A stretch of DNA of 64,000 nucleotides from positions 1,302,001-1,366,000 of the forward strand of contig OY762938.1 in NCBI GenBank assembly GCA_963667075.1, in the 5' to 3' direction. Of this stretch, positions 17,684 to 26,195 are shown piece by piece. The position numbers and the translations under genes are program-made. The notes beneath the pieces are model-generated. The model searched no databases. It had not been told where the DNA came from and worked only from the letters and a program-made list of their open reading frames with translations. Numbering within the stretch: the first letter of the stretch is position 1; each line of letters starts with the position of its first letter. This DNA is from G963667075 sp963667075 (GTDB lineage Bacteria; Pseudomonadota; Alphaproteobacteria; Micavibrionales; Micavibrionaceae).

Positions 17684-17800
17684 GTTAGATACCTTGAAAC
17701 CGCAAGGGATTGTGTTTCTGTCTATCTCTTCGGCTTAAAATTATCGCGCATTTTCTATGCATTAATATTCGAAAAGTTTTTTATAAGGAGCCTGCAGGTG

Positions 17801-19630
17801 ATGTTTGACGTCGCGCAAATGGAAAGAGGGAATCGTGTTCAAATTGACAGAGGACGCGATGCGTATTTAACAAATTTTGGCAAAGCGACCTTAACAGACC
17901 GCTATCTTATGCCGGAGGAATCCTATCAGGACTTATTTGCGCGCGTTGCCATGTATTATGGCGATGACAGTCGCCATGCGCAGCGTTTATATGATTACAT
18001 GTCAAAACTCTGGTTTATGCCAGCCACGCCTGTGTTGTCAAACGGCGGCACAAGTCGTGGTTTGCCGATTTCGTGTTTTCTGAACGAATGCGGTGATTCG
18101 CTGGAGGATATCGTGGAGCTCTGGAACGAAAATGTGTGGCTGGCTTCTCTGGGCGGTGGTATTGGCTCTTACTGGGGCAATGTACGCTCTATCGGTGAAG
18201 CCGTTGGCCGTAACGGTAAAACATCGGGGATTATCCCTTTTATTCGTGTTATGGATTCGCTGACGCTGGCTATTTCCCAAGGCTCTCTGCGCCGTGGATC
18301 TGCTGCGATTTATCTGCCTATATGGCATCCGGAAATAGAAGAGTTTATCGAGATACGCCGCCCAACAGGTGGCGATCCAAACCGTAAAGCCTTAAATCTG
18401 CATCACGGTGTTTTAATCCCGGATGCCTTTATGCATGCGGTTGAAAAAAATGAGGACTGGGCACTGCGTTCTCCCAAAGACAACTCGGTCGTTGATACGG
18501 TTCGGGCGCGTGACTTGTGGATCAGGCTTTTAACCGCCCGCATTGAAACGGGCGAGCCTTATATCGTCTTTATTGATCATGTGAACAAAGCGCTCCCTGC
18601 GCACCATAAAATGGCCGGCCTGTCTGTTAAAATGTCAAATTTATGCTCGGAAATCACGCTGCCAACAGGTGTAGATCATTTGGGCAATAACCGCACAGCC
18701 GTGTGCTGTCTCTCTTCGCTTAATCTTGAGACATACGAAGAATGGGCGGATAATCCGCGCATTGTTGAAGATATCATGCGGTTCCTCGACAATGTTTTAA
18801 GTGACTTTATCAAAAAAGCACCGGATTCTATGGCGCGCGCTAAATATGCTGCAATGCGGGAACGCTCTGTCGGTCTCGGCGTCATGGGCTTTCATTCTTT
18901 CCTGCAATCAAAAATGATTCCCATGGAAAGCGTCATGGCAAAAGTCTGGAACACACGTATTTTTCAGCAAATCAAAGAACAGGCTGATGCGGTGTCCCAA
19001 AAACTGGCAAAAGAGCGTGGGGCTTGCCCTGATGCGGCTGATTACGGTATAGAAGAGCGTTTTTCACACAAGATGGCTATTGCGCCGACGGCTTCTATTT
19101 CTATTATATGCGGCGGGGCCTCTCCCGGAATCGAAACCATTGCGGCCAATGCCTACACGCACAAAACATTGTCTGGATCTTTCCCCGTGCGCAACAAATA
19201 TCTTGAGCGATTGCTGCAGCAAAAAGGAAAAAATGACGATGATACATGGTCTTCTATTTTTACGAATGAAGGCTCTGTACAGCATCTTGACTACCTCACA
19301 CAAAATGAAAAAGATACATTCAAAACAGCGTTTGAAATAGATCAGCGCTGGATGATCGAACACGCAGCAGACCGCACGCCTTATGTTTGTCAGGCGCAAA
19401 GCATGAATGTTTTTCTGCCCGGTAATGTGCACAAAAAAGAACTGCACAACGTGCATTGGGAAGCATGGGAAAAAGGCGTTAAATCTCTTTACTATTGTCG
19501 CTCCAAATCCATTCAGCGCGCCGAAAGCCACGCCAGTTGGCAACGTGCTCAAGGTGCCTCACCACAAGGCGGCGAACACCAACCGGAACTTGGCGATAAT
19601 CAGTATGAAGAATGCTTGTCCTGTCAGTAG
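17801..19630 (+). CDS. nrdA: Ribonucleotide reductase, class I alpha subunit
   Basis: Reduces ribonucleoside diphosphates to deoxy forms. The 609-residue protein lacks the N-terminal ATP-cone of E. coli NrdA and begins directly in the catalytic region, so the activity-site dATP control is probably absent. Active-site features are present: PISCFLNE (redox Cys), NLCSEITLP (Asn, Cys and Glu of the substrate site), CCLSSLNLE (second redox Cys), and a C-terminal tail ending ECLSCQ that provides the reducing CxxC. AAGGAG at 17784-17789 serves either the GTG at 17798 or the ATG at 17801. The partner nrdB follows 1.3 kb later, beyond an opposite-strand gene. Confidence 0.94.
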   Translation: MFDVAQMERGNRVQIDRGRDAYLTNFGKATLTDRYLMPEESYQDLFARVAMYYGDDSRHAQRLYDYMSKLWFMPATPVLSNGGTSRGLPISCFLNECGDSLEDIVELWNENVWLASLGGGIGSYWGNVRSIGEAVGRNGKTSGIIPFIRVMDSLTLAISQGSLRRGSAAIYLPIWHPEIEEFIEIRRPTGGDPNRKALNLHHGVLIPDAFMHAVEKNEDWALRSPKDNSVVDTVRARDLWIRLLTARIETGEPYIVFIDHVNKALPAHHKMAGLSVKMSNLCSEITLPTGVDHLGNNRTAVCCLSSLNLETYEEWADNPRIVEDIMRFLDNVLSDFIKKAPDSMARAKYAAMRERSVGLGVMGFHSFLQSKMIPMESVMAKVWNTRIFQQIKEQADAVSQKLAKERGACPDAADYGIEERFSHKMAIAPTASISIICGGASPGIETIAANAYTHKTLSGSFPVRNKYLERLLQQKGKNDDDTWSSIFTNEGSVQHLDYLTQNEKDTFKTAFEIDQRWMIEHAADRTPYVCQAQSMNVFLPGNVHKKELHNVHWEAWEKGVKSLYYCRSKSIQRAESHASWQRAQGASPQGGEHQPELGDNQYEECLSCQ

Positions 19631-19645
19631 ACAGGCTACTAAAGA

Positions 19646-20803
19646 TTACCGGTAAAACAGGCTGCTTGTCTGTCCTGTTATGGCTCTGATGCGTCTGCGT
19701 TCTTCGTCTGTAAAGCCACTCTCATAGTAATTTGGCGCCCTTATACCATCAACGATGGGGAACAGTTTTTCATCGCCCAGATCAAAATTGACCATTCTTA
19801 AGACACGGCGCAATACCGCCGATGGGTTTTCGCACAAATCTTCGTAACGAAGAACGATGAGATTATTTTTCAAAGCAGGGTCTTCTATCAAATGGTCATA
19901 GACATAGCGGTAAAGATGATTCCACAAATGCGCGTAACCAGAAATATCATCTCCGCTCTTCCAGCATTGGCTGATTTCATGCGTTATATCAGAGTCTCCG
20001 ATATTTATGGAACGGCGGCCGGCCCCTAAATCAAAATATTTGATACGGCGCACATACTGCGCCATGCGCGGGTTCTTTCTTTCCCACTTTAGAAAAAGCC
20101 GATGTTGCTTTATCATCGATGCAATCTGTGGGCCCGGATGTCTGATAACAACGACGAAGCAGGCGTCGGGGAAAATCCTGTTTAAATATTTGATGCGCAT
20201 CAAAGCATAATTATTTTTGGAAGCGTAACGATTTTTACGTTGAGCGAGCAGCATTTTTTGAATGTTATCCTTGTAGTAACGCTCAAAATCTGGATTGACC
20301 GTATCGCTCCTTAGCCGATTGTCTTTTGCTGGATTATGAAGATTGTCAAAGAAGGGTGTCCACAGCATTTCCTCCAGAGTCTCCGGGCTTTCCGAGGTGA
20401 TGTTCAAGCCGTCATCTCCGGCTCTTTCTATCGGGATACGATCTCTGCCTGTGGGGACCGAAATAAATCTGTTCCACATAATCGGCGTATCAACAAAAGG
20501 ATAATCCTTATTCCTGTGTATGGCAAAAGCCTCCGTTTTGTACACGCCCTCAAGCAAGGCGCTGGAGCCCGAACGGGCGGCACCGCAAATAAAAAGGGGT
20601 CTCTGGATAGGACGCTTTTCAAAATTGCTTCTATTCCATGTACTCTCAAGCTTACCGGCTTGCACAAACAAAGGCCGCAGCGCATCAACAAGCGTTCCAT
20701 ACATATGGGTGTGCGTAGGAAGAGAAAGAAGAACGGGGTTCTTTGGTCGGGGCTTCTTTTGAGTTGGCAGAGGCTCATGAAGGGCAGATTTTTCTTTTGT
20801 CAC
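19646..20803 (-). CDS. Sulfotransferase-family protein
   Basis: A 385-residue protein with the two PAPS-binding elements of the sulfotransferase family: FICGAARSGSSALLEG near residue 72 (5'-phosphosulfate loop, with Ser in place of the usual Thr) and VVVIRHPGPQIAS near 220 (3'-phosphate site). A C-terminal RYEDLCENP motif is also typical. Acceptor specificity cannot be read; sugars or glycolipids of the cell surface are common acceptors. The start is GTG with AAAGG about 7 bases upstream. It lies on the opposite strand between nrdA and nrdB, convergent with nrdA and divergent from nrdB, which suggests an insertion into an older nrdAB operon. Confidence 0.8.
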   Translation of the reverse strand: MTKEKSALHEPLPTQKKPRPKNPVLLSLPTHTHMYGTLVDALRPLFVQAGKLESTWNRSNFEKRPIQRPLFICGAARSGSSALLEGVYKTEAFAIHRNKDYPFVDTPIMWNRFISVPTGRDRIPIERAGDDGLNITSESPETLEEMLWTPFFDNLHNPAKDNRLRSDTVNPDFERYYKDNIQKMLLAQRKNRYASKNNYALMRIKYLNRIFPDACFVVVIRHPGPQIASMIKQHRLFLKWERKNPRMAQYVRRIKYFDLGAGRRSINIGDSDITHEISQCWKSGDDISGYAHLWNHLYRYVYDHLIEDPALKNNLIVLRYEDLCENPSAVLRRVLRMVNFDLGDEKLFPIVDGIRAPNYYESGFTDEERRRIRAITGQTSSLFYR

Positions 20804-20935
20804 TGGAAGACCTTTCTTTTAACTTGCTGGAAGTATAAATCAAATATGTGGATGAATAAAGAATTTGCACTGTCCGAAGACGAAGAACGCTCTAGATTTG
20901 TAGGGACTATAGTTTTTTAAAAGGAGTATGGCCTC

Positions 20936-21985
20936 ATGACCTCTGCTGTTTGCGCTGTTGAAGAAATAACAGAAGATGTAACAAAATCTGATTGCAAATT
21001 GTTGCAGGAACGGCATGTTTACAAGCCCTTCCTATACCCTTGGTGTTATGAAGCCTGGCTAACGCAGCAACGTCTTCACTGGTTGCCGGAAGAAGTGCCG
21101 CTGGCGGAAGATGTACGGGACTGGAAACAAAAATTATCGCCGGCTGAAAAAAATCTGATGACGCAGATTTTTCGTTTTTTTACGCAGGCTGATGTCGAGG
21201 TCAATAACTGCTACATGAAACATTACGCCCGCGTCTTCGGTCCTGTAGAGGTGCAAATGATGCTGGCCGCCTTTTCAAATATTGAAACCATTCATATTGC
21301 AGCTTATGCGCATCTGTTGGATACGATCGGTATGCCTGAAACAGAATATCAGGCCTTTCTGAAATATCAGGAAATGAAAGACAAGTATGATTACATGCAA
21401 AATGCCTCTATGGCTACCCGCCGCGATATTGCAAAGACAATGGCTCTATTTGGTGGGTTTACAGAGGGCATACAGCTTTTCGCTTCTTTTGCTATTCTGA
21501 TGAACTTTCCACGCTTTAATAAAATGAAGGGTATGGGACAAATTGTAACATGGTCCGTCCGCGATGAAACATTGCATTGCTTGTCTGTTATGCGCCTGTT
21601 TAACACATTTGTTCAGGAGAACCCTGATATCTGGGATGATGCGCTGAAAGATGAAATTACACAATCCTGCCGCGATATTATCAAGATTGAGGATAGCTTT
21701 ATCGACCTCGCTTTTGAGATGGGCGGTGTTGAAGGACTGACAGCACAGGAGATCAAAGACTACATCCGCTGGATCGGAGATCGCCGTTTGCAGCAACTCT
21801 CACTGGAGCCGATCTTTAATATTGAAAAAAATCCCCTGCCGTGGATGGATGAAATGCTCAATGGTGCAGAACACGCTAATTTCTTTGAAAACCGCTCTAC
21901 AGAATACTCCAGAGCTGCAACAGAAGGCACTTGGGAAGATGTTTTTGCTGATGAAATTTTCGAAGCCAGTGCCAAAAACGTATAA
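20936..21985 (+). CDS. nrdB: Ribonucleotide reductase, class I beta subunit
   Basis: Houses the metal cofactor and tyrosyl radical that starts NrdA catalysis. The 349-residue ferritin-like protein has the ligand helices: Asp/Glu in TQADVEVNN, Glu and His in NIETIHIAAYAHLL, Glu in FTEGIQLF, and Glu/His in RDETLHCL. The Tyr in IAAYAHLL aligns with the radical Tyr122 of E. coli NrdB, so this is a tyrosyl-radical type and not a Phe-substituted class Ic type. AAGGAG lies 9 bases before the ATG; an ATG at 20928 is out of frame. Confidence 0.95.
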   Translation: MTSAVCAVEEITEDVTKSDCKLLQERHVYKPFLYPWCYEAWLTQQRLHWLPEEVPLAEDVRDWKQKLSPAEKNLMTQIFRFFTQADVEVNNCYMKHYARVFGPVEVQMMLAAFSNIETIHIAAYAHLLDTIGMPETEYQAFLKYQEMKDKYDYMQNASMATRRDIAKTMALFGGFTEGIQLFASFAILMNFPRFNKMKGMGQIVTWSVRDETLHCLSVMRLFNTFVQENPDIWDDALKDEITQSCRDIIKIEDSFIDLAFEMGGVEGLTAQEIKDYIRWIGDRRLQQLSLEPIFNIEKNPLPWMDEMLNGAEHANFFENRSTEYSRAATEGTWEDVFADEIFEASAKNV

Positions 21986-22084
21986 TCGTGGAAAAACATC
22001 TTCAATTTCCGATGGAAATGGCGCGCCCGTTCGAACCTTGTTCGAACTATTGTTTAAAAGACAGGGCGACCATTCCCAAAGGAA

Positions 22085-22160
<76 letters not shown>

Positions 22161-22283
22161 GTGGCTTTCCTTAAACCACGAACGTTCTCTTTTTTCAATT
22201 GATTTTTAAGGAAAGCGCAGGAATCACTTTAAAAAAGTAAAGATAGCACCTTTGACTTTCTAAAGCGATCCCCGCACTTATAG

Positions 22284-22308
22284 CCCCCCGAATCGGTGGT
22301 ACGGGGGG
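22284..22308. terminator. GC-rich hairpin after trxA
   Basis: CCCCCCG (22284-22290) and CGGGGGG (22302-22308) form a perfect 7-bp stem a few bases beyond the trxA stop codon. There is no T-run on the minus strand, so it may only stabilise the transcript end. Confidence 0.4.
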
Positions 22309-22314
22309 GATAAA

Positions 22315-22635
22315 CTATGCTACACTTTCAACCCAGGTGGTGAGCTGATCTTTAGACATGCCGCCAACGCGTGTGTCAACGACCTGACCATCCTTGAAGA
22401 TCATAAAGGTCGGGATGCCGCGTACACCGTATTGGGTCGGAGAATTCGGGCTATCCTCAATGTTTACCTTTGTCACTTTTACTTTTCCGGCAAGTTCTTC
22501 TGCCAGTTCATCAATAAGCGGAGACATCGCTTGGCAAGGGCCGCACCATTCTGCCCAGAAATCAACGACAACGGGGCCGTCTGCTTTCAAAACCTCTTCT
22601 TCAAAACTATCATCTGTAACTTTAATGCTCGACAT
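22315..22635 (-). CDS. trxA: Thioredoxin
   Basis: A 106-residue cytoplasmic thioredoxin with the WCGPC active site near residue 31, the buried Asp in VVVDFWAEW and the cis-Pro loop GIPTF. It reduces protein disulfides and can supply electrons to ribonucleotide reductase, whose genes are upstream. The spot after addA is the usual alphaproteobacterial position. GAAGGA lies close before the ATG. Confidence 0.96.
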   Translation of the reverse strand: MSSIKVTDDSFEEEVLKADGPVVVDFWAEWCGPCQAMSPLIDELAEELAGKVKVTKVNIEDSPNSPTQYGVRGIPTFMIFKDGQVVDTRVGGMSKDQLTTWVESVA

Positions 22636-22676
22636 TTGTTATCCTTCAATACTTATAAACGTGGGAACCAGAAGTT

Positions 22677-22705
22677 TATTATGGTGCCCTAATGGAAAAT
22701 ATCAA
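22677..22705 (-). promoter_or_regulatory. Candidate promoter of trxA
   Basis: On the minus strand TTGATA (22705-22700) is followed after 17 bases by ATAATA, or after 18 by TAATAA. It lies in the 89-bp gap between addA and trxA, so trxA may be expressed independently of the addBA unit. Confidence 0.4.
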
Positions 22706-22724
22706 GGCATAATGCAGCTTAATT

Positions 22725-25700
22725 TCAAACATTTACAGGCATTAATCTGGCATCATCCGTCCAGATCAAGGCGCATGAGACATCCCGGCCCGGATATATT
22801 TTACTGATCAGTTCTTTATAGAGACGCATCTGGTGTACGTATGTCTCGGGGATATTTTTGGCCTCTTTGGGCGAGGGTCTGTTTGTTTTATAATCGACAA
22901 TAAGAATCTTATCGTCCTTAATCAGAAGGCGGTCGATTTGACCACTCACAAGCTGATTCTTGTGTAAGAGCCCGGTAATGGGTACCTCTGCCATGGAACC
23001 CGGTCCGAAAATATCTGAGAAATCGGGATCATTCAGAATCTTAAGTGTCTCTGACACGATACTGCCCTGTTGTACCTGTGAAAGCCTGTACGTGTCTTTG
23101 GATACAAAAAATCGTGCGGACTCTTCCCATTGATGGGCCGGAAGATCAGGTAAAAGCTGTAACAGCTTATGCGTAATATTACCCCGTTTAAAGCGGTTGT
23201 TATTTTCTTTATCAAGGGGGGAGGCAAAAGCGGGTTCAGCGATGGAGGGCTTGGAAGGGACAAGGGGCATCGGCGGATCAGGTTCAATCGGGCAGGGCGT
23301 CATGGCCCAGCCAGGCAGTGAGACCGTTTCTTTTTCCGCCGCTGGTTTTTCTTTTGCTGGTTTTTCTTTTGCTGGTTTTTCTTTTATAGTGTTTTTTGGG
23401 ACAGATTCACTGACCTGTTCTCTTTGATAGCGGTAGAGTGCGCCATCCTGTTCACCCAGCTCTTCCATGGCGTTTTTGATGGAAAAGAACCAGCTTTCCT
23501 TATCCGGTTCATTTTTGCCTTTGCAGCCGCAGATATAAAGCCGGTCTTCTGCGCGGGTAAGGGCAACGTAAAGCTGTCTGCGGTATTCCTGTTTCAGGTC
23601 TTTTTGGGACCGGTGCAGATGTTCCTTGTAAAAAGAAGAGGCATCCGCAGAGCGCGGGGACCATATAGGGGTATCAAGCTTTGTTTTGTGAGGCCAAAGA
23701 AAGCGTTCACTCTTCATCGCACCGGGTGACATGATGGTGTCTGGCAGAAAGACGATAGGGGCTTCCAGACCTTTTGCGCCGTGGATGGTCATAATTCTGA
23801 CCTGCTGTGATTTTTCCTCTATCTGACGCTTTATTTCCTCACTGCTGTGTTCCATCCAGTGCAGGAATCCTTCCAGCGTGGGGATATTGTCCTGCTCAAA
23901 GATGAGAATTTCGTTCAAAAAAGCTTCCAGAGGATCAAGAACATCCTCGCCGAGCCTTTTTATAAAAGCGCGTAAAGCACTTGTGTTTTTACTGCCGGCC
24001 GGGCAGGACATATTTAAAACGGTGTTATAAAATTCAAAAGGCCTAAGGGTTCTGGAGCGGTTTATGAGGGCGCTGATATAATGTGCAATAGCGTCTAAAT
24101 CTTTTCGTTCGCGCAGTGCTTTCCACAAAGACCCTTTACGATCTACAGCGACTTCATAGAGGGTCTCTTCACTCATATCAATCAACGGTGATTTCAGGAA
24201 ACAGGCCAGAGAAAGATCATCTTCTGTTAAACGGCAAAACTTCCCAAGGGCGAGCAGATCAAGAATTTCAATCCGTTCCTTTAACACCATTCGGTCAACG
24301 CCACTGACCGGGATATTGTGATGTTTAAGGGCGCGGACAATCGGATTAACAAGCTTTGTTCGTGTACGCAGAAGAATCATAATGTCTCCGGCGTGAATAG
24401 GCCTGTCTTTGGACGGCAGGTACTCTTGTCTATCAAGCCAGCCTTTGATTTTCAGGGCCATGTCCTGTGCCATATGCTCAATGGCTGTTTTTCTGTTAAC
24501 AGGGGATACGGGGAGTTTCCAGCCAGAATTAGCGCTCTTTTCTTCTTCTTCTTCTTCTCTTTCATAAAGTGGCCATAATTCAACAAGACCGGCCTGTCCG
24601 GTTCTGAATGATTCGTGAGACAGGCACTGATCTTTTGGCAGTGCGAGGCTTGCCCGTTCTTCTTCTGCGGCAAAGACCTGATCGACAAGATTAAGGACCG
24701 CATCACATGATCTGAAGGAGACAAAGAGATCAATATCTTTCCATGTCCTGTGGGCATTTGTTATGCGCGTCCTGAAATGATCCCGCATTCTTTGAAAAGA
24801 ATCAGGATCGGCCCGCTGAAAAGAGTAGATAGATTGTTTCTCATCGCCAACAACAAAAACAGTGCGGGTTATGTCTTCGGCCTGTCCTTGTCCTGAAAAA
24901 AAGTCAGATGACAGCCGATCAATAATTTCCCATTGTTCCGGGTTTGTGTCTTGCGCCTCATCAAGCAGGATATGATCGAGGCCGCCATCCAGTTTGAAGA
25001 GTACCCAGGCATTTTGTCCTTCTTTTTGCAAAAGGTCCAACGTGGACAAAATAAGATCATCGTAATCCAGGAGATTAAGGGCTGTTTTCTTTTTCTGGTA
25101 TTCTTTGAGAATAGAGGTGCCGAGTAAAACAAGATCTCTTGTTAAGTGCGTTTCATGCAGTTTTTTTAGAGTCTCTTTTGCTTGTTTTAGACGGTCCGCC
25201 TCTTCTAGCCAAACAGGTTCACAGGCGGGGTCAAAATTAACAATTTTTTGGGTCAGTTTTCTGGGTGTTTCTTTCTGCGTTAAAATATCACTGTAATATT
25301 TTTCAAATAAATCAATACGTTGGCCTTCTTCTGCGTCAAGCCAAACTTGAAGCGATACGGACCGTCCCTGGTCCGTTTTTGTGCCCTGTGCCATGGCGGT
25401 GCATATCTGCCGCATGCCTTTTTCGTTAAAGGATTTTGTATGGCAGATCTCTTTCATAAATTCTCTTGGATCTGTACAAACAGGACAGGAAAAGGCATCG
25501 CAAAGGCCTTCAAAAAGGGATGACGGATCAGGGTAACGCCTGCTGAGGCGAGAAAGTTGTAATCTTTCTTTTAGAACGATTTTTAAGAGCTCTGTCAGTT
25601 GATCCTCGTTTTGCTCGGTTGCGATATTGGTGAGGACTTTGTTGTCTGTCTCTTTCGACGTTTTAAGAACCTGATCTCTGGCTTGTGTTAAAAATTGGGT

Positions 25701-26195
25701 TGCTTCCCGTTCATCAATAACCTTAAAATTGGGCGTAAGGCCTGATTCAAGTGGGAAACGCCCCAAAACAGACTGGCAGAAGGCATGAATCGTCATGATT
25801 TTTAACCCGCCTGGCGTATCAATGACTTGTGTAAAAAGTGTTCTGGCGACCTCTATCTGTTCTTGTGTTGGCGGTTTGCCAAGGAGCTTTTCCTCCATTT
25901 CTTTGATCAGGGCGTCATCGTCCATAATAGCCCAGGCCGCGAGCCGTTCATTTATACGGATCGCCATTTCAGCCGCTGCTGCTTTTGTGAAAGTGATACA
26001 TAAAATTCTGTGAGGTGGCGTGGCTTTTCTGTCAATGTCAGGCAAAAGTAGACGCAAGACACGGTCGGTCAGCACTTTTGTTTTACCTGTGCCGGCTGAG
26101 GCACTCACCCAGACAGAGGCAGAAGGGTCAGAAGCACTTCTTTGAGGGATATTGGGGTCCGATTCTCTTTGTTCTTTGCTGCGTGGCTGTATCAT
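22725..26195 (-). CDS. addA: AddA helicase-nuclease subunit (alphaproteobacterial type)
   Basis: With AddB it resects double-strand breaks for RecA, replacing RecBCD. The 1156-residue protein starts with the UvrD-like motor: SASAGTGKTKVLTDR (Walker A), ILCITFTKAAAAEM, ILLDEAQDTNPEQW (Walker B) and VVGDEKQSIYSFQRADP. The MTIHGAKGLEAPIVFLPD and YVALTRAEDRLYICG motifs come later. A C-terminal RecB-type nuclease shows ILIVDYKTNRP. A Lys-Glu-Lys-Pro-Ala linker separates motor from nuclease. The ATG overlaps the addB stop as ATGA, indicating translational coupling. Confidence 0.94.
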   Translation of the reverse strand: MIQPRSKEQRESDPNIPQRSASDPSASVWVSASAGTGKTKVLTDRVLRLLLPDIDRKATPPHRILCITFTKAAAAEMAIRINERLAAWAIMDDDALIKEMEEKLLGKPPTQEQIEVARTLFTQVIDTPGGLKIMTIHAFCQSVLGRFPLESGLTPNFKVIDEREATQFLTQARDQVLKTSKETDNKVLTNIATEQNEDQLTELLKIVLKERLQLSRLSRRYPDPSSLFEGLCDAFSCPVCTDPREFMKEICHTKSFNEKGMRQICTAMAQGTKTDQGRSVSLQVWLDAEEGQRIDLFEKYYSDILTQKETPRKLTQKIVNFDPACEPVWLEEADRLKQAKETLKKLHETHLTRDLVLLGTSILKEYQKKKTALNLLDYDDLILSTLDLLQKEGQNAWVLFKLDGGLDHILLDEAQDTNPEQWEIIDRLSSDFFSGQGQAEDITRTVFVVGDEKQSIYSFQRADPDSFQRMRDHFRTRITNAHRTWKDIDLFVSFRSCDAVLNLVDQVFAAEEERASLALPKDQCLSHESFRTGQAGLVELWPLYEREEEEEEKSANSGWKLPVSPVNRKTAIEHMAQDMALKIKGWLDRQEYLPSKDRPIHAGDIMILLRTRTKLVNPIVRALKHHNIPVSGVDRMVLKERIEILDLLALGKFCRLTEDDLSLACFLKSPLIDMSEETLYEVAVDRKGSLWKALRERKDLDAIAHYISALINRSRTLRPFEFYNTVLNMSCPAGSKNTSALRAFIKRLGEDVLDPLEAFLNEILIFEQDNIPTLEGFLHWMEHSSEEIKRQIEEKSQQVRIMTIHGAKGLEAPIVFLPDTIMSPGAMKSERFLWPHKTKLDTPIWSPRSADASSFYKEHLHRSQKDLKQEYRRQLYVALTRAEDRLYICGCKGKNEPDKESWFFSIKNAMEELGEQDGALYRYQREQVSESVPKNTIKEKPAKEKPAKEKPAAEKETVSLPGWAMTPCPIEPDPPMPLVPSKPSIAEPAFASPLDKENNNRFKRGNITHKLLQLLPDLPAHQWEESARFFVSKDTYRLSQVQQGSIVSETLKILNDPDFSDIFGPGSMAEVPITGLLHKNQLVSGQIDRLLIKDDKILIVDYKTNRPSPKEAKNIPETYVHQMRLYKELISKIYPGRDVSCALIWTDDARLMPVNV
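23341..23385. repeat. Three 15-bp tandem repeats inside addA
   Basis: The unit GCTGGTTTTTCTTTT occurs three times head to tail and encodes KEKPA-type repeats in the linker between the AddA helicase and nuclease domains. Being a multiple of 3 bp, copy changes would keep the frame and only change linker length. Confidence 0.8.

Noticed and set aside
17700..17797. Second NrdR box or cobalamin riboswitch before nrdA
   Set aside because: No second near-palindrome at the usual 31-bp spacing and no B12-box were found.
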